A stretch of 64,000 bases of DNA, taken from Oscillospiraceae bacterium. GTDB taxonomy: Bacteria; Bacillota; Clostridia; Oscillospirales; Acutalibacteraceae. Position numbers and translations under genes: made by a program. Each line of letters begins with the position of its first letter. The first letter of the stretch is position 1. Below, piece by piece: positions 1 to 8,474 of this stretch. The notes under the pieces were generated by a model that had not been told where the DNA came from, did no database searches, and was given only the letters and a program-made list of their open reading frames with translations. The DNA is taken from the NCBI GenBank assembly GCA_015066295.1, contig SVOR01000003.1, forward strand, positions 1 to 64,000, written 5' to 3'.

Positions 1-3
1 AAC

Positions 4-3000
4 ATGGCAAGACAGTTCAAAACCATGGACGGTAACAATGCCGCTGCTCACGTATCCTATGCGTTTACAGAAGTTGCTGGTATTTATCCTATCACTCCGT
101 CCAGTCCTATGGCAGACTATGTTGACCAGTGGTCAGCTCAGGGACGCAAAAACATTTTCGGTACAACAGTTAACGTTGTAGAGATGCAGTCAGAAGCCGG
201 TGCTTCGGGTACTGTACACGGCTCACTCGCAGCCGGTGCTCTCACCACAACCTATACTGCTTCTCAGGGTCTTCTTTTGATGATTCCGAATATGTACAAA
301 ATTGCAGGTGAATTATTACCCTGCGTATTCCACGTATCAGCTCGTTGTGTTGCTTCACACGCTCTCAACATTTTCGGTGACCATTCCGACGTATATGCCT
401 GCCGTCAGACAGGCTTCGCAATGATGGCTGAAACAAACACTCAGGAAGTTATGGACCTTGGTGCTGTTGCACACTTGGCTTCTATCAAGAGCCGCGTTCC
501 GTTCTTAAACTTCTTTGACGGTTTCCGTACATCACACGAAATTCAGAAAATTCAGATTTGGGACTATGATGACCTTAAGGAAATGTGCGATATGGATGCT
601 GTTGAGGCATTCCGTAAGCGTGCCCTTAATCCTGAGCGTCCTGTAATGCGCGGTTCTCACGAAAACGGTGATATCTTCTTCCAGCACCGTGAGGCCTGCA
701 ACAAGTACTACGATGCAGTTCCCGCTATTGTTGAGGAATATATGGATAAGGTTAATGCTAAGCTTGGCACAGACTACAAGCTCTTTAACTACTACGGCGC
801 AGCCGATGCTGAGCGCGTAATCGTTGCTATGGGCTCTGTATGTGACGTTGCAGAAGAGGTTATCGATTACTTAACCGCTAAGGGTGAAAAGGTTGGTCTT
901 ATTAAGGTTCGCCTCTATCGTCCTTTCTCTGCTAAGCATTTAGTAGACGCTATCCCTGCAACAGTTAAGAAGATTGCAGTACTTGACAGAACTAAGGAGC
1001 CCGGCTCACTTGGTGAACCGCTTTACCTTGACGTTGTTACTGCTCTTGCTGCTACCGGCAGACGTATTGATACAGTAATCGGCGGCCGTTACGGTCTCGG
1101 TTCTAAGGATACTCCTCCTTCAAGCATCTTTGCAGTATATAAGGAGCTTGCTAAGGATGAACCCAAGCCTTACTTCACAATGGGTATTGTTGATGATGTT
1201 ACAGGTCTTTCTCTTGAAGAGGAAGCTGCTCCTAACACCGCAGCAGAGGGTACTATTGAGTGTAAATTCTGGGGTCTCGGCGGCGACGGTACCGTTGGTG
1301 CTAACAAAGACTCTATTAAGATTATCGGTGACCACACCGACAAGTATGTTCAGGCATACTTCCAGTACGACTCTAAGAAAACAGGTGGTATCACAATTTC
1401 TCACCTTCGTTTCGGCGATAAGCCCATCAAGAGTCCTTACTATATAAATAAGGCTGACTTCGTTGCTTGTCACAACCCGTCATACGTTATGAAGGGCTAC
1501 AAGATGGTTAACGACGTTAAGCCCGGCGGTGTATACCTAATTAACTGCCAGTGGACTGCTGAAGAGCTTGACAAGCATATGCCTGCTGACGCTAAGCGTT
1601 ACATCGCTCAGAACAACATTCAGCTTTACACAGTTAACGCTATCGACTTGGCTGCCCAGATCGGTCTTGGCAAGCGTACAAACACCGTTTTACAGTCTGC
1701 ATTCTTCGCACTTTCTAAGGTTCTTCCTGCTGAAGAGGCTATCGGCTATATGAAGGAAAAAGCTCAGAAGTTCATGAAGAAGGGTAAAGAAATCGTTGAG
1801 ATGAACGAAAAGGCTATCGATGCCGGTGCTACTGCATTCGTTAAGATTGACGTTCCCGCAAGCTGGGCAAATGCTACCGATGATGCTCAAGAGGCTGCAT
1901 CTGTAGGTGCTGAAAAGCTCGTTAAGATGGTTGATACCATTATGAAGCCCGTTGCTAAGATGGAAGGCGATTCACTTCCTGTTTCTGCATTCGAGGATTG
2001 TGCCGACGGTACATTCGAGCAGGGTGCTTCTGCTTATGAGAAGCGCGGCGTTGCCGTTATGGTTCCTGAGTGGAATGCTGAAACCTGTGCTAAGTGTAAC
2101 AAGTGCGCATTCGTTTGTCCTCATGCAACAATTCGTCCCTTCGCTTTAACCGCTGATGAGGTTGCTGCTGCTCCCGATAATATGAAGGTTGCTCCGAAGC
2201 CCATCATCAGAACTGAATATAGCTACACCCTTGCAGTATCTCCGATGGATTGTATGGGATGCGGCGTTTGTATCGGCGTATGTCCGACCAACTCACTCAA
2301 AATGGTTTCTCGTGAATCACAGGAAGGCCAGCAGGCAGTATTTGATTACTGCGTAGATAAGGTTACCGAGAAGGAAGTAGCAAGTGATGCTAACGTAATT
2401 TCTTCACAGTATCTAAAGCCCTATCTTGAGTTCTCAGGCTCATGCGCAGGCTGTGCTGAAACAGCTTATGCTCGTATCATCACACAGCTCTTCGGTGACA
2501 GAATGTACATCTCTAACGCTACAGGTTGTTCGTCAATCTGGGGTGGTCCTGCTGCTACATCTCCGTACACCACAGATAAGAAGGGTCACGGTCCTGCTTG
2601 GGCTAACTCACTCTTCGAAGATAATGCTGAGCATGGTCTCGGTATGTATCTCGGTCAGAAGGCTATCCGCGACAGACTTATCGCTCAGGTTAAGGAAATG
2701 GCAGAGTCTGACAAGGCTTCTGCAGAATTCAAGGCTGCTGCCGAGCAGTACCTTGCAACCGTAAATGACGGTAAGGCTAACGTAGCCGCTTCTGATGCTC
2801 TTATTGTTGAGCTCGAGAAGGCTGCAGCTGCAGGTTGTCCTGTTGCTCCCGAAGTTCTCGCAAGCAAAGAATACCTCTCCAAGAAGTCTATCTGGATCTT
2901 CGGTGGTGACGGTTGGGCTTACGATATCGGCTTCGGCGGTGTTGACCACGTACTCGCTTCGGGCAACGACGTTAACATTATGGTATTCGATACCGAGGTT

Positions 3001-3540
3001 TACTCAAATACAGGCGGTCAGGCTTCTAAGGCTTCTAACATCGGTCAGGTTGCACAGTTTGCTGCTGCAGGTAAGGCTATCGCTAAGAAGTCATTAGCTG
3101 AAATCGCTATGTCATACGGCTACGTTTACGTAGCACAGATTGCTATGGGTGCTGACCAGAATCAGACCTTAAAGGCAATCAAGGAAGCTGAGGCTTATCC
3201 GGGTCCGTCAATCATCATTGCATACTCACCCTGTGAAATGCATTCGATTAAGGGCGGTATGGTTAACTGCCAGAGCGAAATGAAGAAGGCTGTTGAGTGC
3301 GGCTACTGGGATATGTTCCGTTATAATCCTGCTGCAAAGGCAGAGGGCAAGAACCCGCTCACCATCGACAGCAAGCCTGCAACTGCTGACTACAAGGAGT
3401 TCCTCCTTGGCGAAGCACGTTACTCTTCACTTACACGTTCATTCCCCGAACGTGCAGAAGAGCTCTTCAACACAGCTGCAAATGCTGCTAAGGAGCGTCG
3501 CGCTCACCTTGAAAAGCTCGCTGAAGTTTACGGTAAGTAA
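4..3540 (+). CDS. nifJ: Pyruvate:ferredoxin (flavodoxin) oxidoreductase
   Basis: This single-chain enzyme oxidatively decarboxylates pyruvate to acetyl-CoA and CO2 and passes electrons to ferredoxin or flavodoxin in the cytoplasm; it is the central fermentative enzyme of clostridia. The 1178-residue length is normal for the fused homodimeric form. The N-terminal domain opens with the family-typical MDGNNAAAHVSYAFTE stretch. Two 4Fe-4S motifs follow, CAKCNKCAFVCP near residue 694 and CMGCGVCIGVCP near residue 750. A further cysteine segment, CAGCAETAYA near 813, leads into the thiamine-pyrophosphate domain with GDGWAYDIGFGG near 968. The gene starts at the window edge, so its promoter is not visible. 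A strong terminator follows, so it is probably monocistronic. Identification is very secure. Confidence 0.98.
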   Translation: MARQFKTMDGNNAAAHVSYAFTEVAGIYPITPSSPMADYVDQWSAQGRKNIFGTTVNVVEMQSEAGASGTVHGSLAAGALTTTYTASQGLLLMIPNMYKIAGELLPCVFHVSARCVASHALNIFGDHSDVYACRQTGFAMMAETNTQEVMDLGAVAHLASIKSRVPFLNFFDGFRTSHEIQKIQIWDYDDLKEMCDMDAVEAFRKRALNPERPVMRGSHENGDIFFQHREACNKYYDAVPAIVEEYMDKVNAKLGTDYKLFNYYGAADAERVIVAMGSVCDVAEEVIDYLTAKGEKVGLIKVRLYRPFSAKHLVDAIPATVKKIAVLDRTKEPGSLGEPLYLDVVTALAATGRRIDTVIGGRYGLGSKDTPPSSIFAVYKELAKDEPKPYFTMGIVDDVTGLSLEEEAAPNTAAEGTIECKFWGLGGDGTVGANKDSIKIIGDHTDKYVQAYFQYDSKKTGGITISHLRFGDKPIKSPYYINKADFVACHNPSYVMKGYKMVNDVKPGGVYLINCQWTAEELDKHMPADAKRYIAQNNIQLYTVNAIDLAAQIGLGKRTNTVLQSAFFALSKVLPAEEAIGYMKEKAQKFMKKGKEIVEMNEKAIDAGATAFVKIDVPASWANATDDAQEAASVGAEKLVKMVDTIMKPVAKMEGDSLPVSAFEDCADGTFEQGASAYEKRGVAVMVPEWNAETCAKCNKCAFVCPHATIRPFALTADEVAAAPDNMKVAPKPIIRTEYSYTLAVSPMDCMGCGVCIGVCPTNSLKMVSRESQEGQQAVFDYCVDKVTEKEVASDANVISSQYLKPYLEFSGSCAGCAETAYARIITQLFGDRMYISNATGCSSIWGGPAATSPYTTDKKGHGPAWANSLFEDNAEHGLGMYLGQKAIRDRLIAQVKEMAESDKASAEFKAAAEQYLATVNDGKANVAASDALIVELEKAAAAGCPVAPEVLASKEYLSKKSIWIFGGDGWAYDIGFGGVDHVLASGNDVNIMVFDTEVYSNTGGQASKASNIGQVAQFAAAGKAIAKKSLAEIAMSYGYVYVAQIAMGADQNQTLKAIKEAEAYPGPSIIIAYSPCEMHSIKGGMVNCQSEMKKAVECGYWDMFRYNPAAKAEGKNPLTIDSKPATADYKEFLLGEARYSSLTRSFPERAEELFNTAANAAKERRAHLEKLAEVYGK

Positions 3541-3555
3541 TATTTCCAAAACAAA

Positions 3556-3588
3556 AATTCCCGATGAAATTCATCGGGAATTTTTTTA
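3556..3588 (+). terminator. Rho-independent terminator of nifJ
   Basis: A perfect 12-bp stem (3556-3567 with 3571-3582, AATTCCCGATGA arm) and 3-base loop is followed by a T-run, 16 bases after the nifJ stop codon. Confidence 0.9.
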
Positions 3589-3600
3589 TTTTGTATAATG

Positions 3601-3804
3601 CTATTTATCTTCGGTATACTTAATAATGTCCGAAACTTCGCAACCAAGTATGCGGCAAAAATCATCAATTTTCATAGTGCTTATGCCGCCGCCTTTTTTT
3701 ATACGGTCAATTGTGGCACTGCTAATGTTGTGCTTGTTTATAAGTGTATATGTTGTGATTTTTTTCTTTTTTAACGTTTCCCAAAACGGCTCATAGCTTA
3801 TCAA
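3601..3804 (-). CDS. Small Cro/CI-type HTH transcriptional regulator
   Basis: This 67-residue protein is almost entirely one Xre-type helix-turn-helix (TTYTLINKHNISSATIDRIK, then a recognition-helix region and GCEVSDII). Such one-domain regulators bind palindromic operators as dimers. No ATG fits. Two consecutive TTG codons (3807 and 3804) lie 6 and 9 bases after an AGGATGG ribosome-binding site. The second gives the usual family start MISYEPFW and is used here. The gene is divergent from the membrane/secreted pair at 3910-4790, and a perfect 20-bp palindrome lies in the promoter between them. It is therefore the obvious candidate to control that pair and perhaps itself. Target assignment is inference. 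Confidence 0.75.
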   Translation of the reverse strand: MISYEPFWETLKKKKITTYTLINKHNISSATIDRIKKGGGISTMKIDDFCRILGCEVSDIIKYTEDK

Positions 3805-3860
3805 CAAATTTCACCATCCTACTAATACCTATATATTTAGCATAAATGGGTAAAATTATG

Positions 3861-3889
3861 TTGACAATAGTCATAATTATGACTATAAT
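3861..3889 (+). promoter_or_regulatory. Consensus promoter with a perfect palindromic operator as spacer
   Basis: TTGACA (3861-3866) and TATAAT (3884-3889) are separated by exactly 17 bp. A perfect 20-bp palindrome, ATAGTCATAATTATGACTAT at 3867-3886, fills the spacer and runs into the -10 box. A repressor bound here would block RNA polymerase completely. It drives the gene pair starting at 3910 and lies just upstream of the divergent HTH regulator. Confidence 0.8.
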
Positions 3890-3909
3890 AAATTACGGGT
3901 GACATAATA

Positions 3910-4311
3910 GTGTCTAAACGCATTTTATTTATTTTATTTTCTGCGTTGTTCCTTTTGGTTGGCGCAACGATATATGTGTTGTTGCGACCAAACACCTATA
4001 TTGCTCAATTTATTGGAAATCTAATTGGTCTTAACCCGCTTGGCGAGGTTGGTTGTAATTTTTTAAAGTTCTACCTACCCGATTTTCTTTGGGCAATAAG
4101 TCTTTGCTTCGCTTTATATGCAATTTATCTGCCAAACCCTAAGACCTCAATAATACTGTCGGTAGTAGTATTTGTTTGCGGTGTGGTTTGGGAGGCATTA
4201 CAGTGGGCAGGAGTGCTCGGTGGAACGGGTGACTTATTAGATGTAATTATGTACCTCGTAGCGAGTATGCTCGCTGTAACATTTAACTTAAAAAAGGAGA
4301 AAACAAAATGA
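3910..4311 (+). CDS. Small integral membrane protein of unknown function
   Basis: The 133-residue protein has an N-terminal membrane segment (residues about 5-24), a hydrophobic stretch near 55-75, and two more near 80-97 and 105-122, with little soluble sequence. It starts with GTG. The central LPDFLWAISLCFAL and the later GTGDLLDVIMYLV segment loosely resemble VanZ-like or other four-helix membrane proteins, but not enough to assign a family. Its stop codon overlaps the start of the next gene by four bases, so the two are translationally coupled. The pair is probably controlled by the divergent HTH regulator. Confidence 0.6.
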   Translation: MSKRILFILFSALFLLVGATIYVLLRPNTYIAQFIGNLIGLNPLGEVGCNFLKFYLPDFLWAISLCFALYAIYLPNPKTSIILSVVVFVCGVVWEALQWAGVLGGTGDLLDVIMYLVASMLAVTFNLKKEKTK

Positions 4312-4790
4312 AAAAATTATTAACACTTTTATTGGCAGTTATTTTGGTTGTGACGTTTGGTGCTTTTGCACTTGGTAGCGGTGAAGACGGCGAGTCAGAC
4401 CAAGGTTCAGGAAATGCAGACACTACCGATATCGGCGATTATTCAGTAGTTATTGATAGTTGTAGATTGGCAAAGGACTTTGAGGGAGATAATGTTGTTA
4501 TAGTAAAATACAAGTTTACAAACAATGCCGACGATGCTGCAGCATTTTATCTTACCTTTGATGATGCAGTATATCAAAACGGTGTAGGTCTTAATGAGGC
4601 TTATGTGCTTAAGGATAGCGCTAACTACAGTGCCGATAATCAGACGAAGGAAATCAAAAAGGGTGCAACACTTGATGTTGAGGTTGCTTATGAACTTAAC
4701 GATAACACTACCGATGTAGAGGTTGAGGTAAAAGAGCTGTTCAGCTTTAGCGATAAGACTATCAAGAAAACCTTTAAAATCAAGAAATAA
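4308..4790 (+). CDS. Secreted protein with DUF5067-like domain
   Basis: A signal peptide (MKKLLTLLLAVILVVTFGAF) has no lipobox cysteine and is followed by an acidic linker. A roughly 120-residue immunoglobulin-like domain of the DUF5067 kind follows; its core NVVIVKYKFTNNADDAAAF and the final all-beta strands are typical of these small extracytoplasmic proteins of Firmicutes. The function of the family is unknown. It overlaps the membrane gene upstream by four bases (ATGA) and has a good ribosome-binding site (AAGGAG). A terminator follows directly, so the two-gene unit ends here. Confidence 0.65.
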   Translation: MKKLLTLLLAVILVVTFGAFALGSGEDGESDQGSGNADTTDIGDYSVVIDSCRLAKDFEGDNVVIVKYKFTNNADDAAAFYLTFDDAVYQNGVGLNEAYVLKDSANYSADNQTKEIKKGATLDVEVAYELNDNTTDVEVEVKELFSFSDKTIKKTFKIKK

Positions 4791-4804
4791 AATCCAAAAC
4801 AAAA

Positions 4805-4836
4805 AAGGCTCCCTCTGATGAGGGAGCTGTTTTTTA
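4805..4836 (+). terminator. Rho-independent terminator
   Basis: GCTCCCT (4808-4814) pairs with AGGGAGC (4821-4827), followed by a run of T. It lies between the convergent genes ending at 4790 (+) and 4845 (-); the A-run on the other side may let it work in both directions. Confidence 0.8.
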
Positions 4837-4844
4837 TGAAATGT

Positions 4845-5795
4845 TTAATACTGCTTTAAAATATCAAGTACGTATTCAAGCTCTTCGGGTTTAATCTTAT
4901 CGGTGGGTTTATCTTCTAAAATACATTCGGTGAAGTATTTTATCTCATCAAAATATGCGTCGGTAGCGGGGAGGTTTATACAGGTCTCAGTCGATACAAC
5001 ATCATTGTTAACCTCAATGGTTTCGCAATCGTTTTGATAGATGGTAAGCTTTTCGTTTTTAAGCTCAACCGTAGCCTCTTCAAAGGTAAAGCGGAAGCCA
5101 TACGAGAACTTGTATTTGCCGGCGTACCAAGCCGACTGTGCCGAAATAAAGAAATCGTCATACTCGTATATACCGTTCATATAGTCGTTGTTGCATTTTT
5201 GCACACGCTTAACCGATATATTTTTGGGTGCGCCAAAGGTGTATATAAGCCAGTCGAGGTCGTGAATATGTAGGTCAAAGGGGACAAGACCGCTACGGTC
5301 AGGGTCGGCCATCCAACCATCCCAACTCCATTTTGGTGTGTCACCCATACGCTCAACGTAGCCGTTAAGCAGTTTGCCGTATTTGCCCGAATCAACAAGG
5401 TCTTTAACAAATACGTACTCACTCCAGAAGCGAAGAACCTGTGCCACCATAAACTTAACACCCATTTTCTTGGCGGTGTCGTATACGCGTTTAACGTCCT
5501 CGCGGTTAAGCGAGATGGGCTTTTCGCAAATTACGTGCATACCCTTTTCCATAGATTTAATTGAATACTCAACGTGCAAATAGGTAGGCAGACAAATATC
5601 AATTATGTCAAGCTCCTCATTTGCTATCATATCCTCATAGCTTGTGTAAAGGTGATAGGGGGAATCTTTGTATTTTTCGAGTCGCTCGGGACGAATATCG
5701 CAAAGGGCAACAAGCTCAGCACCCTCAATTCTCGGCCAAGCAGTAATATGCGCACCGCTAATGCCACCAACACCTAAAACGCCTACTTTTAACAT
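4845..5795 (-). CDS. Gfo/Idh/MocA-family NAD(P)-dependent oxidoreductase
   Basis: The 316-residue enzyme has an N-terminal Rossmann fold (GVLGVGGIS, residues 5-13), the family EKPIS motif at 91-95 containing the catalytic lysine, and a C-terminal mixed alpha/beta domain with a conserved DLHIHDLDWLIYTFG segment. Members oxidise or reduce sugars, inositols and related polyols; the substrate cannot be read from the sequence. It lies 13 bases downstream of a sugar-isomerase-like TIM-barrel gene in the same operon. This pairing is typical of inositol or rare-sugar utilisation. The AraC regulator at 6753 is divergent and is the likely controller. The ribosome-binding site is AGAGGTG. Confidence 0.9.
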   Translation of the reverse strand: MLKVGVLGVGGISGAHITAWPRIEGAELVALCDIRPERLEKYKDSPYHLYTSYEDMIANEELDIIDICLPTYLHVEYSIKSMEKGMHVICEKPISLNREDVKRVYDTAKKMGVKFMVAQVLRFWSEYVFVKDLVDSGKYGKLLNGYVERMGDTPKWSWDGWMADPDRSGLVPFDLHIHDLDWLIYTFGAPKNISVKRVQKCNNDYMNGIYEYDDFFISAQSAWYAGKYKFSYGFRFTFEEATVELKNEKLTIYQNDCETIEVNNDVVSTETCINLPATDAYFDEIKYFTECILEDKPTDKIKPEELEYVLDILKQY

Positions 5796-5808
5796 AAATT
5801 ACACCTCT

Positions 5809-6636
5809 TTAAAATGTTTTGATAACGTCTTCAATAAGATTTTTAGCGTAAAGAATATCCTCTAACTGTTTTTCACCGCTGATTTCACGCTCAATAGTAA
5901 CGGGTCCGTCATAACCGATGGAGTGAAGCTTGCGTAAAAACTCGGGGAAGTTAGCCTTACCTGTGCCGAGCTTTACCTCTCTGCCTAAGTCGTGACCGTT
6001 GGTGGGGTATAGGCCGTCCTTTGCGTGAATGTTACGTATATATTTACCCACAACGTCAATGGCATCAACGGGGTTTGCCTTGCCATAAAGAATAACGTTG
6101 CCGGTATCAAAGTTAATGCCGAGATTGTCGGTGCCTACATCCTCAAAGGCTCTAAGCATTGCAACGGGTGTTTCCTGACCCGTTTCAAAAAGCAGATATT
6201 GCTCGTTTTTCTTTAAATGCTCGGCAACTGTGCGAATACCAACAATAAAGCCGTGGTAGTTCGGGTCATAAGGATTTTCGGGTATAAAGCCCATGTGAGT
6301 AACAACGTCGGTAACGCCTAATTTCTTAGCAAAATCGGCACCATCGCATAGATTTTTAATTCTCATATTACGGTATGAAACGGGGACGAGTCCCAGAGTC
6401 TCTTGTCCGTCGTAGAAGTCCCAAACGCAAGGACCTTCCCAACCACACCAAAAAGCGGTTATTGTAATGTTGTATTTATCTACCGCTGCCTTAATTTTTT
6501 CAGCTTCTTCATCGGTCCAAAGAGTCGGGTCCCAAGAAATAAGCTGACACTCGCAAAAACCGTTTTCAACAATTTTTGCAAAGCTTTTTTCAATGTCCTT
6601 ATCGGGCTTATGATTAACACATACGCCAACCTTCAT
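5809..6636 (-). CDS. Sugar phosphate isomerase/epimerase (xylose-isomerase-like TIM barrel)
   Basis: The 275-residue protein belongs to the AP-endonuclease-2/IolE-like TIM-barrel superfamily. It shows a buried metal-binding pattern: an early barrel strand (ITAFWCGWEGP), then VVTHMGFIPENPYDPN, LLFETGQETP, LGINFDTGNVILYG, IRNIHAKDG and VTIEREISGE, which supply the His/Glu/Asp ligands of this fold. Family members isomerise or epimerise sugars or dehydrate inosose. It is first in a two-gene operon with the Gfo/Idh/MocA oxidoreductase. The ribosome-binding site GGAGG precedes the ATG. The exact substrate is unknown. Confidence 0.88.
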   Translation of the reverse strand: MKVGVCVNHKPDKDIEKSFAKIVENGFCECQLISWDPTLWTDEEAEKIKAAVDKYNITITAFWCGWEGPCVWDFYDGQETLGLVPVSYRNMRIKNLCDGADFAKKLGVTDVVTHMGFIPENPYDPNYHGFIVGIRTVAEHLKKNEQYLLFETGQETPVAMLRAFEDVGTDNLGINFDTGNVILYGKANPVDAIDVVGKYIRNIHAKDGLYPTNGHDLGREVKLGTGKANFPEFLRKLHSIGYDGPVTIEREISGEKQLEDILYAKNLIEDVIKTF

Positions 6637-6660
6637 AAAATAACCTCCAAAGTGATTGAA

Positions 6661-6687
6661 ATTAGTATATTTTTATGATACACTAAT
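6661..6687. promoter_or_regulatory. Imperfect inverted repeat in the divergent control region
   Basis: ATTAGTATAT pairs with ATACACTAAT around a short spacer (one mismatch in ten). The repeat lies in the 116-bp gap between the epimerase gene (-) and the AraC regulator gene (+), a natural place for an operator. Assignment to the AraC protein is inference. Confidence 0.4.
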
Positions 6688-6752
6688 AATATGATTTTTT
6701 AAAGAGTAAAATTGTCTTATAATAGCATAATATTGACTTGTGAGGTGATATA

Positions 6753-7589
6753 GTGGGTAACGTTTTAAAAGAAATGGAGATTATCGATTATGGCAATTTC
6801 CCCGTGAAGCTTCTTAAAGCCGATACCTCGCCCAACCGCAATTGCTTTCCAATGCATTGGCACGACAGAATGGAGATTTTGCGCATAGAAGAGGGTCGTG
6901 TTAATATAAATTGCGGCAACACGGTGATAACTGCCCAAAAGGATGACATTGTTATAATAAATTGTAAGCAGGTTCACTTTGCCCGTACGGGTGACGAGGG
7001 TGTTAAATATGCCGTTATTATGTTCGAGCTATCCCGATTTTTAGAAAACGAATTTTTTGGAGATATTTACATACGTCAGCTGCTTTTTAAGCGGTTAAAG
7101 ATAAAAAATCTTATAAAAGATGATGAGCTTTTAAATATTCTTGACTCTATTATAAAATACGGCAAAATTCGCGGTGAGCTTTCTGCTATGATGATAGAGG
7201 GCAAGATTTTAGAGTTTTTGGCTATGCTTATTGATAGATATGTCGACGAGGATGAGTCCTACATGGCGAGTGACGAAAAATTCACTGGGGTGCTCGACTA
7301 CGTGGACGAGCATTTTGCAGAGGACCTAAACGTGCCAATGCTTGCGCAAATGTTTGGCTACGATAAATCATATTTTTGCCGAAAATTCAAATCACAGACC
7401 GGTGTAACCTGCGGCTCCTACGTTAATTCACTTCGTATGGAGGCGGCGGGAGCGCTGCTTCGAAAAAATAACGATAGTGTGTCGGTAATAGCGGCAAGGT
7501 GCGGCTATAACGATGCCAACTATTTTTCCCGTTCATTTAAAAAGACCTATGGCGTTACACCTGCCCAGTGGCGTCGGCTATATAAGTAA
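6753..7589 (+). CDS. AraC-family transcriptional regulator
   Basis: The N-terminal half is a small cupin (MHWHDRMEILRIEEG near residue 30, then DDIVIINCKQVHFARTG) that would bind a sugar or related effector. The C-terminal 100 residues hold the two AraC helix-turn-helices: LNVPMLAQMFGYDKSYFCRK, then VSVIAARCGYNDANYFSRSF with the typical ending GVTPAQWRR. It starts with GTG after a GAGGTGA site. Divergent orientation from the epimerase/oxidoreductase pair suggests it activates that pair in response to the sugar they consume. The SLOG gene follows 11 bases later and may be co-transcribed. Confidence 0.92.
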   Translation: MGNVLKEMEIIDYGNFPVKLLKADTSPNRNCFPMHWHDRMEILRIEEGRVNINCGNTVITAQKDDIVIINCKQVHFARTGDEGVKYAVIMFELSRFLENEFFGDIYIRQLLFKRLKIKNLIKDDELLNILDSIIKYGKIRGELSAMMIEGKILEFLAMLIDRYVDEDESYMASDEKFTGVLDYVDEHFAEDLNVPMLAQMFGYDKSYFCRKFKSQTGVTCGSYVNSLRMEAAGALLRKNNDSVSVIAARCGYNDANYFSRSFKKTYGVTPAQWRRLYK

Positions 7590-7600
7590 AGGAGCATATT

Positions 7601-8158
7601 GTGACAAAAACAAAAAGTTGTTGTTTTACGGGCTACCGACCCCATAAGTTCGGTTTTGAGTTTTCACCCGAAAATAAAGAGTTTGTTTCCCTTGAAAACA
7701 AGCTTATTGACGCCGTTTTTTCGTTGGCAGATGAGGGCTGTTATAAATTCTATTGCGGTATGGCAATGGGCTTTGACCTGCTTGCCGCCGAGAGTGTAAT
7801 AATGCTTAAAAAACTATACAAAAAAGCGCGTATAGATTTAGTCGCCGTTATCCCTTTCGAAAAGCAGAGTGATGCGTGGGACGAGCAGTGGAAAAGCCGC
7901 TACCAAAGGGCTCTTCGTCAGGCCGATTCGGTGGTGTATATTTCGCGGGAGTATAAAAAGGGCTGTTACCACACCCGCAACTGCTATATGGTTGATAATA
8001 GTGATACCATAATTACGTGGTACGACGGGCAGTCGGGCGGTACCGCCGCAACACTTAACTATGCTACACGCAAGGGCAAAAAAATAGTTAATTTATCCGA
8101 TAGCGGCGCCCACGAATATATAATGGATTCACCATACGATATAGTTTATGATGAATAG
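7601..8158 (+). CDS. SLOG-superfamily protein (DUF1273/YpsA-like)
   Basis: The 185-residue Rossmann-like protein has CFTGYRPHKFGF at the N-terminus and GMAMGFDLLAAESV near residue 62, the glycine-rich nucleotide-binding loop of the SLOG group. Relatives include B. subtilis YpsA and DprA-like proteins, thought to bind nucleotides or ADP-ribose derivatives; the precise role is unknown. Start is GTG after AAGGAG. It lies 11 bases after the AraC gene. The stop codon is the first TAG of a TTTAGGA repeat tract. Confidence 0.75.
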   Translation: MTKTKSCCFTGYRPHKFGFEFSPENKEFVSLENKLIDAVFSLADEGCYKFYCGMAMGFDLLAAESVIMLKKLYKKARIDLVAVIPFEKQSDAWDEQWKSRYQRALRQADSVVYISREYKKGCYHTRNCYMVDNSDTIITWYDGQSGGTAATLNYATRKGKKIVNLSDSGAHEYIMDSPYDIVYDE

Positions 8159-8196
8159 GATTTAGGGGTTAGGATTTAGGATTCAGGATTTAGGGG
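8156..8196. repeat. TTTAGGA/TTAGGGG tandem repeat tract, copy 1
   Basis: Five imperfect 7-base units (TAGGATT, TAGGGGT, TAGGATT, TAGGATT, CAGGATT) run from the stop codon of the SLOG gene into a terminator. Four other tracts occur in this window, all at gene ends. Confidence 0.8.
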
Positions 8197-8220
8197 CGAA
8201 CAAAGTTCGCCCGTTTTTTT
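8193..8220 (+). terminator. Rho-independent terminator after the SLOG gene
   Basis: GGGCGAAC (8194-8201) and GTTCGCCC (8205-8212) form an 8-bp stem with AAA loop, followed by seven or more T. Confidence 0.85.
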
Positions 8221-8260
8221 AGCATCATTTAGGTAGTGCTTGAAAAAATATACAATACCT

Positions 8261-8332
8261 ATAAAATGTTAGATTTTTTCATTAAATATATAACATTTTA
8301 TTGTTTTTTCGAATAAAAATCTTTGTTATAAT
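8261..8332 (+). promoter_or_regulatory. Inverted-repeat operator and promoter of the large secreted protein
   Basis: ATAAAATGTTA (8261-8271) and TAACATTTTAT (8291-8301) form a perfect 11-bp inverted repeat around a 19-bp spacer. A -10 box TATAAT lies at 8327-8332 with no good -35, which fits activator dependence. The same inverted repeat, with the same 26-bp gap from the right half-site to a -10-like box, recurs at 62152-62222 beside the AraC gene. The leader from 8333 to 8474 carries no evident gene; a GGAGGA site precedes the ATG at 8475. Confidence 0.7.
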
Positions 8333-8474
8333 TACTCTGTGGAATTTTATACAAATAAGGAAACAATAAAGCAATCGCGAAAAAATTTTTTATCCGTGAT
8401 GTTGGCATTGGCTGTCGAGATGGGTTATATGTCGATATGCTTCCACGCTACAAATTATTAGGAGGAAATTCACT

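Noticed and set aside
1120-1473. Long open frames inside nifJ and other genes on other frames or strands
   Set aside because: They overlap secure genes completely, lack ribosome-binding sites and have no recognisable domain; they are by-products of codon bias.
8156-8196. TTAGGG-like repeats as telomere sequence
   Set aside because: The tracts are short, interstitial, and next to bacterial terminators and genes; nothing suggests a chromosome end.
8333-8474. Riboswitch in the leader of the large secreted protein gene
   Set aside because: No conserved aptamer or terminator/antiterminator pair could be recognised.
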